Shown here piece after piece: positions 19,113-44,776 of a stretch of DNA of 64,000 nt. Below the pieces are notes generated by a model. That model had not been told where the DNA came from, searched no databases, and saw only the letters and a program-made list of their open reading frames with translations. How positions within the stretch are numbered: the stretch's first letter is position 1; each line of letters starts with the position of its first letter. The stretch comes from Cacajao melanocephalus (Eukaryota; Chordata; Mammalia; Primates; Pitheciidae): assembly GCA_963573385.1 (NCBI GenBank), contig CAUYLG010063081.1, positions 1-64,000 on the forward strand. Reading direction: 5' to 3'. The translations under genes were made by a program, and so were the position numbers.

Positions 19113-19430
19113 AATTGTATTTTGTTTTATTTTTGTTTGTTTGGTTTTTTTTGAGACGGAGTTTTGCTCTGTCCCTCAGGCAGGAGTGCAGTGGCTTGAA
19201 CTGCAGCCTCCGCCTCCCAAGTTCAACCAATTCTCTTGCCTCAGCCCCCCGGGTAGCTGGGATTACAGGTGCCCACCACTACGCCCGGCTAATTAATTTT
19301 TGTAATTTTATTAGTGACAGGGTTTCACTGTATTGGCCAGGCTGGTCTCGAATCTCCTGACTTCAGGTGACCCGCCCACGTTGGTTTCCCAAAGTGCTAG
19401 GATTACAGGTGTGAGCCACTGTGCCCAGCC
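19113..19430 (-). mobile_element. Alu, full length
   Basis: Both arms; joined to the linker of the preceding right arm. Confidence 0.85.
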
Positions 19431-20141
19431 CTTTTAGATATTTTTAACGAAGCTGTTCATCTCCCTCACGAAATGTTAATACAATTGATAAACTGTATCT
19501 CCATTTATGTACTATGTCTCTGGGGAGTGCCACAAACCATTGTGATATCTAAGTCCCTTCTCAATCTCCAAGAATCAGTTTTCACCCTTTTGGATACAAC
19601 TTTACCCCTGCCAAGAATGCATGCTAGAGCAGAAGGGAGGGACCCTTCTGCCCTTGGGGTCTCTCATCTTGTCTTGGCAACCTCTCTAATAGAGGTTCTG
19701 AGTTTTAAAGACGTTCTCTCCCCTTCACCTCTCCCGTCCTCTGCACCCTCTTCTAACATACACTCTAAGCAGATCCTGGGTCTCTGAATTGCCTCTCCAG
19801 TCTCCTCCAGCCATTCCCAGGCAGTGGTTGGGGACCTACAGCTGGTCAGCCCTGAGTCAACAGAGTCTCCTACCCAGACCTATGTGGCATCTGTCCCTTC
19901 TCCCTAACAAATGTGAAGTTCCTGGCCAAGGGCCATATGCATAATAGGTGCTCCATGACATTATAATCTTATAAAAAATCTTCCTAAGCCAGACCTCAAG
20001 TTTAGACAGCAAGGTTTGGGGGTGGAGTGGAAGAGGCTGGGAGCCCCCCTGGGGCTCCTCTACGTCCATCCAGGGTTGAGGAGCTGTGTGTGCTTGGCAA
20101 AGGGCAGGGGGAGCTGTGCATGCTTTTGTTCAGACCTGGTC

Positions 20142-20197
20142 ATTAAAGCTAACTCTGGAAACTGAGCCTGTTGGGAGTGGTGGTTTTGTTTAATAAA
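20142..20197 (+). promoter_or_regulatory. Poly(A) signals in the CAVIN1 intron
   Basis: ATTAAA at 20142-20147 followed by a GU-rich stretch at 20169-20190 (TGTTGGGAGTGGTGGTTTTG), then AATAAA at 20192-20197. This is a proper poly(A)-site layout and would terminate a transcript using the exon at 17712. Confidence 0.5.
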
Positions 20198-20619
20198 AAC
20201 GGGAAACAGAACAAGCAGAGCCGTCCGTCCTTGCCGTCCCCTGAGGTCCTTCCTTTGGCTTGGGAGCTCTGCCAGGGAAGTAGGGGTGGGACGAGGGTGC
20301 CGGGCCTGGGTGCCCAGGGTGGAGGGAGATGATTTTGGATTGTGTTTGTGGTGGTTGTACGAGCAGGCAGATGGGTGGACCCCAAGACAGCGCTCCAAGG
20401 CTGTGAGTCATAGGGGAAACCTGGCTTGGAGTGGAGGGGAAAAGCTAATGGTGGAATACCTTCTCCAGAGCCAGCCTATTGGACATCGTCCCAGGATTCA
20501 GGTCAAGTCATTTCTTCTCCTATCCCCTGACCTTCCACCAAGAAGGCAGCTCCTATGGTGTAAGCCATCACTCCAGGAGAAGCCTACAATGAAGGGGGTT
20601 GGAGCCCCCAGATTCCTTA

Positions 20620-21259
<640 letters not shown>

Positions 21260-21273
21260 CAACCAAACAAAAA

Positions 21274-24491
<3,218 letters not shown>

Positions 24492-24687
24492 TACACACAT
24501 TTACTGAGCGCCCACGATGTGCCCAGTCCTGTGCCAGGTATTGGGCATACGACGAACAAGTCAGGCCGGTTTCCGGGGGACCACGCTCGTCCCGTGCTCC
24601 CCTCTCTCCAGGATTGCCACCACCCTGACTCAGGCTCGCCCACGTGCCCCTCCTCCGCTCCCTCTCATGTCCCTTCTCTCCCCTTAG

Positions 24688-25389
24688 GATGAAGTGAAGC
24701 TGCCGGCCAAACTGAGCATTAGCAAGTCCCTGAAAGAGTCGGAGGCGCTGCCGGAGAAGGAGGGCGAGGAGCTGGGCGAGGGCGAGCGGCCCGAGGAGGA
24801 CGCAGCGGCGCTGGAGCTGTCGTCGGATGAGGCAGTGGAGGTGGAGGAGGTCATCGAGGAGTCGCGCGCAGAGCGCATCAAGCGCAGCGGCCTGCGGCGC
24901 GTGGACGACTTCAAGAAGGCCTTCTCCAAGGAAAAGATGGAGAAGACCAAGGTGCGCACCCGCGAGAACCTGGAGAAGACGCGCCTCAAGACCAAGGAGA
25001 ACCTGGAGAAGACGCGACACACCCTGGAGAAGCGCATGAACAAGCTGGGCACGCGCCTGGTGCCCGCGGAGCGGCGCGAGAAGCTGAAGACGTCGCGGGA
25101 CAAGCTCCGCAAGTCCTTCACGCCCGACCACGTGGTGTACGCGCGCTCCAAGACCGCGGTCTACAAGGTGCCGCCCTTCACCTTCCACGTCAAGAAGATC
25201 CGCGAGGGCCAGGTGGAGGTGCTCAAGGCCACCGAGATGGTGGAGGTGGGCGCCGACGACGACGAGGGCGGCGTGGAGCGCGGGGAGGCCGGCGACCTGC
25301 GGCGCGGGAGCAGCCCCGACGCACACGCGCTGCTGGAGATCACCGAGGAGTCGGATGCCGTGCTGGTGGACAAGAGCGACAGCGACTGA
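24688..25389 (+). CDS. CAVIN1: Cavin-1 (PTRF), coding exon 2, residues 158-390
   Basis: Starts DEVKLPAK after the acceptor CCCCTTAG and ends at TGA 25387-25389. The first part (residues ~165-215) is an acidic disordered region with PEST character. The basic helical region HR2 follows at ~217-300. It includes the 11-residue-type repeat in which NLEKTR occurs twice (251-256, 262-267), the undecad motif that binds acidic phospholipids at caveolae. The C terminus is acidic and ends DKSDSD. I see no frameshift or early stop, and as far as I remember this half matches human closely. Loss of CAVIN1 causes generalised lipodystrophy with myopathy in humans. Confidence 0.97.
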   Translation, partial: DEVKLPAKLSISKSLKESEALPEKEGEELGEGERPEEDAAALELSSDEAVEVEEVIEESRAERIKRSGLRRVDDFKKAFSKEKMEKTKVRTRENLEKTRLKTKENLEKTRHTLEKRMNKLGTRLVPAERREKLKTSRDKLRKSFTPDHVVYARSKTAVYKVPPFTFHVKKIREGQVEVLKATEMVEVGADDDEGGVERGEAGDLRRGSSPDAHALLEITEESDAVLVDKSDSD

Positions 25390-26128
25390 GCCGCCGGTGC
25401 CGCCACCCACCCCATTCCTTGCCCCTTCCGAACTTCCTCTTTCGCTTTCTCTCTCGGCCCCGAACTTGCTGAGATTTTTCCAAACTGAAAGCACCCCCTT
25501 CACACACCTCCAGGAGCACCCCTCCGAGTCTTAGAGCTGTTAGGACCTGAGGAGGAGGCAGCCCCCGCAGTGGACAGCCCCCGCTTGGACACAGTCCGGG
25601 TGGAAATGGGAAAGGAAGGACTGATCCCTGTCCTGGTTGTCCAAGTCGGGATCTTAGAGGAAATTGCTGTGATTCCACCTTTAGGGCCCTCTGGGGGGCT
25701 GCCTTCCCCTCAGCCTCTCCGCACACCACCCACCAGCTGCTGTCATTCCTGCTCGCTGAGCTCTTCTTCATTCTCACCCTGACCCCTGGGGGACTCAAAG
25801 CCCAAACTGTCCAAAGAGGAAGATTGAATCCTAAAGGGGACCCTTGCCCACATGGGAGGCCCCCTACTAGAAGGACATGAAAGCAGCTTTTAGGGGAAAC
25901 TGAGACAGTAGGGAAGACAGGGCAGAATGAGCCCTCACCCTGGCTGGTGGTCCAGCACAGGCTATATCTGCAGAGAGTCCCGGAGAAAGGCTGGAGCCAA
26001 GAGAAGCCCTGGGAATGAGGGGTGTGGAAGATGTGTACATGAGGGACGGCACACTGCTGTTTATGCACCTGCACACAGAAGCACATGGCCATGGCTTTGG
26101 GAAGAAAAATGGGAACATAGGAGAAGGT

Positions 26129-26441
26129 CGGCCGGGTGCGGTGGCTCACGCCTGTAATCCCAACACTTTGGGAGGGCCAAGGTGGGAGGATCACCCAAGG
26201 TCAGGAGTTCGAGACCAGCCTGGCCAACATGGTGAAACCTCATCTCTACTAAAAATACAAAAATTAGCTGGGCGTGGTGGCACATGCCTGTAATCCCAGC
26301 TACTCGGGAGGCTGAGGCGGGGAGAATCACTTGATCCCAGGAGGTAGAGGTTGCAGTGAGCCATGATCATGCCATTGCACTCCAGCCTGGGCGACTGAGC
26401 AAGACTCCATCTGAACAAAAGAAAAAAAAAGGAAAAAAGGA
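26129..26441 (+). mobile_element. Alu, full length, within the CAVIN1 3' UTR
   Basis: Both arms; AGGAGAAGGT occurs on both sides as target-site duplication. Confidence 0.9.
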
Positions 26442-26601
26442 GAAGGTGGAAATGGGTGAAGAGAGAAGTCCCCCCATTAGCTATTTGAGAACCCCATCTT
26501 ACTGTGATTCTCCAAGGGCAGCAGGGCCATTTTCAGGATCAAGAGGGAGGACAGTGTGAGAAGGCGATGATCCAAAGAGGGCAGAGGTCAGCCTCACCTC
26601 A

Positions 26602-27018
<417 letters not shown>

Positions 27019-27545
27019 CTAGCCAAGACCTCACTGGTTTCCTGAATTTTTGGGGGTGAAGGGAGTGTTGCTCCCAGTGCAGAGGCCTGATTCTATTCGG
27101 ACCAGGTTCTCCTCAAGACATTGAGTCCCCTAGTTCCTCCCCATTAAACGGGGTTTGTCAGAAGCAAGAACAACCCCTCTTCTCAGTCACAGCCGGAAGG
27201 GAGGCCTGGAGGGCTTCGTCCTTCTTTCCCTACCTGCTCCTTATCTTCCCTGCCCTGCTTTTTAGAATTGCAGCTCATTGTTTTAAGGGATTGGGGGAGG
27301 GAGGATGGGGACACAAACCTTTTATACAATACAAAGCTTTGCTTTTTTTTTTTCTTCCTTTTTCCTTTCTTGGTTCCCTTCTCTCCTCTGAATGGTTGAA
27401 GACCCCTCAACTGAGGGAGGTTGGGATTGTGGGACAAGGTCCCTCGGTGCTGATGGGCTGAAGGGGCCTGAGTCATGGACAGAAGCCATTTTCTCTGGGC
27501 TTGGGGAACCTCTCACATTGCTGTGTCCTGGTGAGCAGCCTGACC

Positions 27546-27551
27546 AATAAA
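27546..27551 (+). terminator. CAVIN1: CAVIN1 poly(A) signal AATAAA
   Basis: AATAAA with a T/GT-rich downstream stretch (GTGTTTGATTGT at ~27572). Cleavage is expected around 27565-27570. Confidence 0.85.
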
Positions 27552-27724
27552 TCTGCTTTTCTAAAAGGATCTGTGTTTGATTGTATTCTCTGAAGGCAGC
27601 TACACAGGGTGAGTTACAGAGGACGGGAGGGAAGGAGGAAGAAAGAAAGGGAGGGAGAGATAACTGTTTGGTATAAACTTGTCTCACTTGCCTGGGGTGG
27701 GGGAAGGCAGGGGAAATAACAATA

Positions 27725-27910
27725 ATTGCCAATTTATTGAGCCCTTACTCTCTGCCAGAACTGTTCTAAGCACTTAGGTATGCAATTGCTTATTCAATCG
27801 CATAACAACCTCACTAGGCAGAGACTGTCATGATCATCCCCAGTCTAGATATGAGGAAACTGACTTGTCTGGGGTCTCATAACTGGGAAGCAGTGGAGCT
27901 GGAGTTCAAA
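27725..27910 (-). mobile_element. MIR
   Basis: TTTATTGAGCCCTTACTCTC through GATATGAGGAAACTGACTTG follows the MIR consensus order in reverse orientation. Confidence 0.75.
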
Positions 27911-28108
27911 GGCACCTGGATCCTCAGTCTGTTACTCTGTAACCCTGTCCCCCCCTACATCCACAACCCAGCAGTCAGGATATTCGCCCTCCAGACACAC
28001 CTAGTTACTCTACTCAACCTGGGCTTCCCCCACACATACCCTTTGGAATCTTTGGTCTGGAGGAGGCAGCCTAGGGGAGGGGAAATTCAGAGGCCTTCAG
28101 AGGGCTGA

Positions 28109-28545
<437 letters not shown>

Positions 28546-28617
28546 TAATTCCCACATTCATATGTTGATGAAATCAGAAGTGGGGCCTTTTCATGCTAAT
28601 TAAATTAGATAAGGTCA

Positions 28618-30148
<1,531 letters not shown>

Positions 30149-30170
30149 CCAGTCTGAAAGTCTGTTATAG

Positions 30171-30331
<161 letters not shown>

Positions 30332-30361
30332 GAAAACAGACTCAGACAGGCACCTGTTTTA

Positions 30362-32070
<1,709 letters not shown>

Positions 32071-32190
32071 TTATTGGACATCCCCCTGCTCAGAAAAGCC
32101 CCCACCCTCTCCCTCCAGGGTTTTGTCTCTGCTGGGTGACCAAGACGCCCACCTCTGTCCATAACTGCTTTGTTAAGAATAGATAGCAGA

Positions 32191-32488
<298 letters not shown>

Positions 32489-32490
32489 AG

Positions 32491-32792
<302 letters not shown>

Positions 32793-33052
32793 ATCTGGTT
32801 CTGTCTAAGCCAATGAAATTTTCTGTGCCTGGAATTTAGAATTGGAAGCCAACAGACACACACAAGGAGACAGAGCATTTTCGGTAGCAGGTCAAGTCAT
32901 GACAAGAGAAAAGCAGAACTTTTCCACAAATTCCTGCCGAGGTTTCTGGAATTGCCGTTCCCAAGGTGTGGTTGTTCAAGTTTACTGGGATTTATGAGGG
33001 GTCTCACTTTCCTTCCAACAAGTTCCTCCTCTTCCTCTGGTTTTTGTATAAG

Positions 33053-33440
33053 ATAATAATGCCTAACATATACTGAGCAGATGCAATATGCCAGATGCTG
33101 TATTAAATCCTTAGCAAGTTGCCTCATTTAATCTTCACAACCACCTAGGATGTAGGTTCTTTTATATTTTCTATTTCATAGATGAGGAAACAGCCCAGGA
33201 TCACACTGCTGGGTAGGCAGGATGGCTGAGCCATGGAGGCTGCCGGGTCCTGACTCTTATCTGCTATGCTGCACAGTCAGCTGGAGAGTATCTTCCAACA
33301 AAAAACACTTTAATGCAAATTCACCAAAGTCAGAATTGTGTTCTCTATTTGCCGATAAGGATGCTGAGGTTCAGAAAGGTTAAGAAACTTGCCCAAGGTT
33401 CCACAACTTCTTCCGTGTCAGAGCCAGGATGCCTCGCCTC
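33053..33440. mobile_element. MIR fragments
   Basis: Two MIR-like pieces (33053-33225, 33340-33440), including AGATGAGGAAACAGCCCAGG and AGAAACTTGCCCAAGGT. Confidence 0.6.
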
Positions 33441-35831
<2,391 letters not shown>

Positions 35832-36047
35832 AACTTACTCCCTTTGGTCACCACAGTGACTTGCCACCTACTTACCATCCCCAAGGTTCTTCTCTTTCTC
35901 GCCATGCCTTCCTCTTGATTGAGGGTTTTCCTGCTAATTCCTCCAGGGAAGAGGTGAAGCAGTTCTCACAGTTAATGAGAATTTTGGACACAAATATAGT
36001 TTTAATTAAGGAAAAACAGATATTCAAGCTCTCATATTAGATACACA

Positions 36048-36577
<530 letters not shown>

Positions 36578-36714
36578 CAAGACTTATTTATTAAGATTTA
36601 ATTAACTGTCGTAGGTGAGCTCTAGGCTAGATGCTAGATGCTGAGATTACGAACACAGTCATTAAGGAGTTCAAGTTTCCAGGAACCCACAGTTTAGGGG
36701 AAGATGTTTGCTGG

Positions 36715-36965
36715 CATGTGGCCAGAGAGTCGGCCAGACCCGATTTTCATTCTGAGTTTCTGCCTAGTTTCTAGCTGTGGAACCAGTCTCGGGCCAGTCT
36801 TTCACTTTCTAAGTCTTCATTTCCTCAGTTGTAAAATAAGAATTATAATATTACCCACCTCACTGGGTTCTAGTGAGAATCAAATGAGATAATCTTATGT
36901 AAAATGCTTTGCATAGTTCCTGGAACATAGTAGTAATTACTTAATAAATGTTAATTATTGTTTAG
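36715..36965 (+). mobile_element. MIR
   Basis: CTTCATTTCCTCAGTTGTAA through CTTAATAAATGTTAATTATT in MIR order. Confidence 0.75.
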
Positions 36966-37308
36966 TTTTCAGGAAGTAGGCTAATAGGTGGATTTATTAG
37001 AGTTCAAGGTAGAGAATGCATTCTAGATGGGGAAATAATCTGCTGAGGGAGGCTGGGAGGAGACTGACCTTGCCAGTAAGATCTAAGGAAGCCTAGAGGA
37101 GGTGATGTTGGAACAGGGCTTTGAAGAATGAGTAAGAGTTCTCAGGCAGGGACTGAGGAAAGGGAAGAGGTTCCAGGTGGGAGAAAGACTATCTACAGAG
37201 GCATGAAGTTGCCGAAGTTATAGTAGATATGTTTGGAGGAAGGTTATACATTTATTAGAGTTTGTGGGACTAGGCTAGAGAAGGGGGATTCAGGTCAGCC
37301 TTTGCAGA
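36966..37308. mobile_element. L2-like remnant
   Basis: GGAGGTGATGTTGGAACAGG and neighbouring sequence resemble an LINE2 3' end; strongly decayed. Confidence 0.45.
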
Positions 37309-37690
<382 letters not shown>

Positions 37691-37767
37691 TGTAGGATTT
37701 TATGATTCAAATCAAGAGGGAGAAAGAAGAAACATCAATTGAGCTCCTACCACATGCATGCCACTGA

Positions 37768-38062
37768 ATTATGTTTGTTTTCTTTGAAACGGAGCCTCTG
37801 TCAACAGGCTGGAGTGCAGTGGCCTGATCTCGGCTCACTGAAACCTCTGCCTCCCTGGTTCAAGTGATTCTCCTGACTCACCCTCCTGAGTAGCCGGGAT
37901 TACAGGCATCTGCCACTACGCTCAGCTAATTTTTTTTGTATTTTTAGTAAAGATGGGGTTTCACCATATTGGGCAGGCTGGTCTTGAACTCCTGACCTCA
38001 TGATTTGCCCGTCCTGGCCTCCCAAAGTGCTGGTATTACAGGCGTGAGACACTGTGCCTGGC
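37768..38062 (-). mobile_element. Alu, full length
   Basis: Both arms. Confidence 0.88.
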
Positions 38063-38089
38063 CATGGCACTGAATTAAATGGTCAGCAA

Positions 38090-38383
38090 TTTTTTATTTT
38101 TGAGACAAGGTTAGTCTTGCTCTGTTGCTCAGATTAGAGTACAGTAGCACAATCATAGCTCACTGTAACCCTGAACTTCTTTCTTTCAAGCAATCCTCCT
38201 GCCACCAGAGTAGTTGGCACTACAGGCGTGCCACCACCACGCCTGGCTAATTTTTTGTATTTTTTTGTAAAGTTGGGGTTTTGCCATGTTGCTCAGGCTG
38301 ATCTTGAACTCCTAGCCTCAAACAATCTTCCTGCCTTGGTCTCCCAAAGCGCTAGGATTACAGGCATGAGCCACTATGCCTGG
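38090..38383 (-). mobile_element. Alu, old (J-like)
   Basis: Both arms, diverged. Confidence 0.85.
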
Positions 38384-38410
38384 CCAGCATTTAAAAAATT
38401 TAACTTGGAT

Positions 38411-38716
38411 TTGCCAGACGATTTTGCTCACACCTGTAATCCCAGCACTTTGGGAGGCTGAGGTAAGCAGATCGCTCAAGGTCAGGAGTCTGTGACCAGC
38501 CTGGTTAACATAGTGAAACCCCGTCTCTAATAAAAATACAAAAATTAGCTGGGCGTGGTTGCGGGAACCTGTAGTCCCAGGTACTCAGGAGGCTGAGGAG
38601 GGAGAATTGCTTGAACCTGGGAGGTGAAGGTTGTGGTGACCCGAGATTGTACCATTCCATTCCAGCCTGGGCGACAAGAGTGAAACTCTGTCTAAAAAAA
38701 AAGAAAAAGAAAAAGC
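38411..38716 (+). mobile_element. Alu with altered 5' end
   Basis: Both arms; the first ~18 bases read GCCAGACGATTTTGCTCAC. Confidence 0.85.
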
Positions 38717-38804
38717 CCACAAAACAATGAAATTTAAATTGACTTGGATTTTATCTTGCTGGTAATAGAGAACTGTAGAGATTTTTAAGCAGACTGTGAC
38801 ATGA

Positions 38805-39270
<466 letters not shown>

Positions 39271-39682
39271 CAATCTGAATGTTTATTTATTTAATTTTTA
39301 GGATGATGTCCCTGGCAGCCAGGGGAAGAATAAGATGGAGTAAGGAGAGAATAATTAAGTGGCTAAAGCATTGGCCCAAGGGACAGAAACTGCAGCATTT
39401 AGCCAAGAGGGATTTGGCGGGGACGTGGAGAAAGGCCAGTGTCTGAGCTGAAGAGGATTTTTGTAAGTCAAAGCTATAGTCTCAGAGGTAGATATTATGT
39501 GTGACTGGTGGGGAGGGCAATGAGGGAAACAGAAGCCAGCTCCTGAGAAGTCAGGAAGCAGGGCAGGCTTTGAATGAATGGAACAAAGCTATAAGACGTA
39601 GAGCCCAAAAACCTGACTCTGAACCTGGTATACTGCTGAGTATCTCTGTGATCTTGAGAATGTCACATTATGTTGGCTTTAG
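39271..39682. mobile_element. L2-like and MIR sequence
   Basis: Ancient repeat sequence; the last part (39600-39682) is a MIR continued after the next Alu. Confidence 0.45.
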
Positions 39683-39990
39683 TTTTTTTTTTTTTTTTTT
39701 TTTTTTAATTTTGAGTTGGAGTTTCAATCTTCTTGTCCAGGCTGGAGTGCAAAGGTACCATCGTGGCTCACCACAACCTTCACCTCCTGGGTTCAAGCGA
39801 TTCTCCTGCCTCAGCCTCCTGAGTAGCTGGGATTACAGGCACGCGCCACCACGATCGGCTAATTTTGTATTTTTAGTAGAGGTGGGGTTTTTCCATGTTG
39901 GTCAAGCTGGTCTCGAACTTCCGACCTCAGGTGATCTGCCCACCTCAGCCTCCCAAAGTGCTGGGATTACAGACATAAACCACTGCACCC
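39683..39990 (-). mobile_element. Alu, full length
   Basis: Both arms; perfect duplication TGGCTTTAGTTTT on both sides. Confidence 0.92.
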
Positions 39991-40115
39991 CATGGCTTTA
40001 GTTTTCTGTCAGCAGATAGTATGGCCTCTCCTATCTGCTACACATGATTGTGGTGAGAAAGAAAAGAGGCAGGGAGTGTATAAGTGCTTTGTAAGCAGTA
40101 AATTACTAAACAAAT
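39991..40115 (+). mobile_element. MIR, second part
   Basis: Continues the MIR interrupted at 39683. Confidence 0.5.
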
Positions 40116-40306
40116 CCTAGACCCTATGTTATCAGGGAGGCAGTTAACTGCCTGGGATAGCACAGTTACAAGAGAATGTAGGCGAGATGGGGGATATCTG
40201 CCTTGTGGTGTAAATAAACAGTTTAATCAATACATACAAACTCTACAAGTAAATACAGCAATTTCCACACTGGGCTGTTTCTACCAGAGGGCAATAGGAG
40301 GCTCTC

Positions 40307-41430
<1,124 letters not shown>

Positions 41431-41484
41431 TGGGTCCCCAGAGGATCTGAAGACACCTGGGGGACTGTCTAACTGGCTGATTCC

Positions 41485-41520
41485 CACGTGGTAAGAGGCT
41501 CTCAACCTCGCCACCACGTG
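41485..41520. promoter_or_regulatory. Pair of CACGTG E-boxes
   Basis: CACGTGGT at 41485 and again at 41515, exactly 30 bases apart, about three helical turns. Class of site bound by USF, MYC/MAX and TFE/MITF proteins. Confidence 0.6.
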
Positions 41521-41586
41521 GTGCCCAGGGCCGGGAAAAGGGAGAGCGGGCAGGAGGGAGCTGTATCAGGGGCATTTAAAGTGCCT

Positions 41587-41594
41587 TGACGTCA
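41587..41594. promoter_or_regulatory. CRE, TGACGTCA
   Basis: Full palindromic cAMP response element about 350 bases upstream of exon 1, matching the CRE known in the STAT3 promoter. The nearby CATTCCGGTCAT (~41631) is a possible degenerate STAT half-site. Confidence 0.75.
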
Positions 41595-41942
41595 CACACT
41601 GCCAGGAACTCAGCTGAGTTTTCAGCAGGACATTCCGGTCATCTTCCCTCCCTCCCCCCGGGCTTCTGTGCCCAAGCCCTGGGCTCTTCCCTCGCTGTGG
41701 CGGAGGGAGGAGCACTAAACTGTCGGAACAGCCAGCACAGGGGCGTATCAGTCTTCTCTTGGCCCCGCCCTTTCTCCTAGCTGCTCCCCTCATTGGTTGG
41801 TGGGCGGGGTTTCGGCTGTACCGCACACGCACTGGGACCTCTAGGTGGCCGAGCGAGCTGGCCGTTCATGAATTATGCATGACGGCGTGCCTGGGCCCGG
41901 CCGGGGCTGGGCGGGGATTGGCTGAAGGGGCTGTAATTCGGC

Positions 41943-42159
41943 GGTTTCCGGAGCTGCGGCGGCGTAGACTGGGAGGGGGAGCCAGAGGTTCCGACGTCGC
42001 AGCCCAGGGAACAAGCCCCAACCGGATCCTGGACAAGCACCCCTGCTCGGCGCTGTCTCTCCAGGTCGGCAAGGAGAGGCCCTTTGGCCTGAGGGAGCCC
42101 CGCCGCCCGCCCCCGGCGCACGCGCAGCTCCGGCCTCTCGGCCTCCGCGGGAGAAACAG
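41943..42159 (+). other. STAT3: STAT3 exon 1 (non-coding 5' UTR)
   Basis: Recognised from the human first exon (GGTTTCCGGAGCTGCGGCGG, later GGGAACAAGCCCCAACCGG). It ends AGAAACAG with donor GTGAAG at 42160. There is no ATG in the exon, so translation starts in exon 2 outside the window. Several substitutions relative to human, notably around 42061-42075. The exact 5' end is taken from memory of the human transcript. Confidence 0.88.
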
Positions 42160-42162
42160 GTG

Positions 42163-43740
42163 AAGGGGGTGCAGGGTGGGGCTGTCGAGGAGGCTTGGGG
42201 GACCCAGGGGCGCCGCAGGGGCTGGGGGCCTTTGGGGAGGTTGTATGTACGCTGCATTGGGGTGGGGAGAGATGAGACGCGGAGGGTCGCCCTAAGGGAA
42301 GACTCCCCGGGATGACTGGAGCGGGCCTCGGAAGGGACTGAGGGCTCTGGAGGGAAGTTTCGTTCTTCAGAGAAACAGTGAGAACGCGGAACCGTGGGGC
42401 GAGGGCGCACTCGGCTGCGGCGGCAGGAGTGAGGGACTGTCCCTTGATTTCCTGCTCCCTGGGGCCCTGGGGACGTTCCGGCCACCGGAGCGGCTGTCAC
42501 ACTGGCTGGGATCACCGGCTCGGGTGGGGATCGGAAAGCGCTTCCTTTCCGCCCAGCCGGCGGCTCCCGCTGAGCCACTTCCTCCACTTGCCCGGTTCCC
42601 GCTCCTTCAGGAGCCAGCTGTGCCCGTCTGGAGGCAGGAATAGGTGTCTGTCCCCTGCAGCCTCGCGGGCTGGCTGGTCTTGGGTAGGTTTATTGCATAA
42701 GAATCAAGTTTCCTATAAGGAAATTGACAGACCGGTAGTCTTCCTAAATTCCCTCCCATGTTTTTCTAGGTTAAGCTATACTCCCCCACTCCCCCACCTT
42801 GTAAAAAAAAGAGGGGGAAAAAAAAAAAGACAAAATAAAATCCCCATTAACCCTTCCAGCCAGCTGTAGAGAGAGAAATAAACCTCTTGACATTGTTCTT
42901 TTCCAAACACCTGGTAAAGTCGGCCAAAAGATAAATAATTGAGCCATTGCGTTTACTGGATTGTGTCGTTGCTTAATTGCATAGGACAGAATGAACCAAT
43001 CGAGAGTGGGAGTTTTCTGTCTCAGAGCCAAGATCTTGGGTAAATGCAGAGGAGAGTGAAACAAAGACAGGCTGGCTTTGAAAAAAACCATGTGTGCAAA
43101 CTTTACCTGCGTTTGGGGGTGTGTTTGCACTGAAGTTAACAAGATTCAAACCGTCACCCAAGTTGGTATTTACATGTTTGGTACACATCACTCTGTGCTA
43201 TATCAGGTCGTTGTATGTGTATATGTGTGGTGACAAAATCAGTGGTTAGTCTTTTTTTTTTTTTTTTTTTTTAAAAGAAGTGTGTATAGTGTGTACCTGC
43301 TGGCTTTATTGTATGTGCAACTAAAGGTTTATATAGTCTGTGTATGGATTGTAAATTTTTGGCTGGCTGTGCTGATAAAGCATTGGCTTGAATAAAGCAA
43401 AGCAGAAAATGATCTCAATCTTTTATATGTGGTTTTAGATTGTGTTATGACTTAATTCAGCCGGTTTTTTATTTTATATCAAATATGTCTGTTCTCTGAG
43501 TAAGCACATTTATTTCCTTATTACATGTTCCAGACTGGAGTGCTAGCCCAGTTTTTGTTCAGTTTGCACAGTGGGATGGGGGAAAGAAGTCTGGAATTAA
43601 AAAAATGTTTTAGAGGTTGGAGCCTTGATTTTAGTCTGTATATTAGCACACCCATCACAAAGAACCATTGGTAAATTCAAGAATCTTTTGTTTTTTATGT
43701 AGTTCATTTGGGAAGAATAATCACTTAGAAACACCCACAG
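42163..43740. other. Repeat-free start of STAT3 intron 1
   Basis: About 1.6 kb without Alu, GC-rich to ~42650 and then AT-rich. A T run lies at 43251-43272. No exon seen. Confidence 0.5.
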
Positions 43741-43951
43741 TGCCAGGCATGGTGGTGCACACCTCTGATCCCAGCTACTTGAAGGCTGAGGCTGGAGGAT
43801 TCCTTGAGTCCAGGAGTTGACTCTGGTCTGGGCAACATAGTGAGAGGCCAGGAGTTGGGTCTAGAGTCTAGTCTGGGCAACATATTGAGAACCTGTCTCT
43901 AAGAAAGAAAGAAAAAGAAAGGAAAGGAGGAAGAAAGGAAAAAAAAATAAC
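43741..43951 (+). mobile_element. Alu monomer, old, with internal duplication
   Basis: CTGGGCAACATAGTGAGA and CTGGGCAACATATTGAGA are repeated within it; GAAA-rich tail. Confidence 0.7.
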
Positions 43952-43984
43952 CACAGCACAGTTACGAATTGACCCACAAAGGAC

Positions 43985-44085
43985 TTGAGGTAGGTAGTTC
44001 ACATAACAATTACCCTAATATTATAGATAAGAAAATTGAGGCCAAAGAATCAAGACACTTGCTCAAGGCAGCAGAGTGCTGTAGT
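43985..44085 (-). mobile_element. MIR fragment
   Basis: GATAAGAAAATTGAGGCCAA and ACTTGCTCAAGGCAGCAGAG, MIR-like. Confidence 0.55.
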
Positions 44086-44139
44086 GGTGGAATTTGTGCC
44101 TCCTGCTGTATATTTTGTGTTTTAAAAACTGTAACAATT

Positions 44140-44776
<637 letters not shown>

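Noticed and set aside
41759..42163. Open frame running through the STAT3 promoter and exon 1
   Set aside because: Its ATG lies upstream of the expected transcription start, and STAT3 exon 1 itself contains no ATG, so it is unlikely to be translated.
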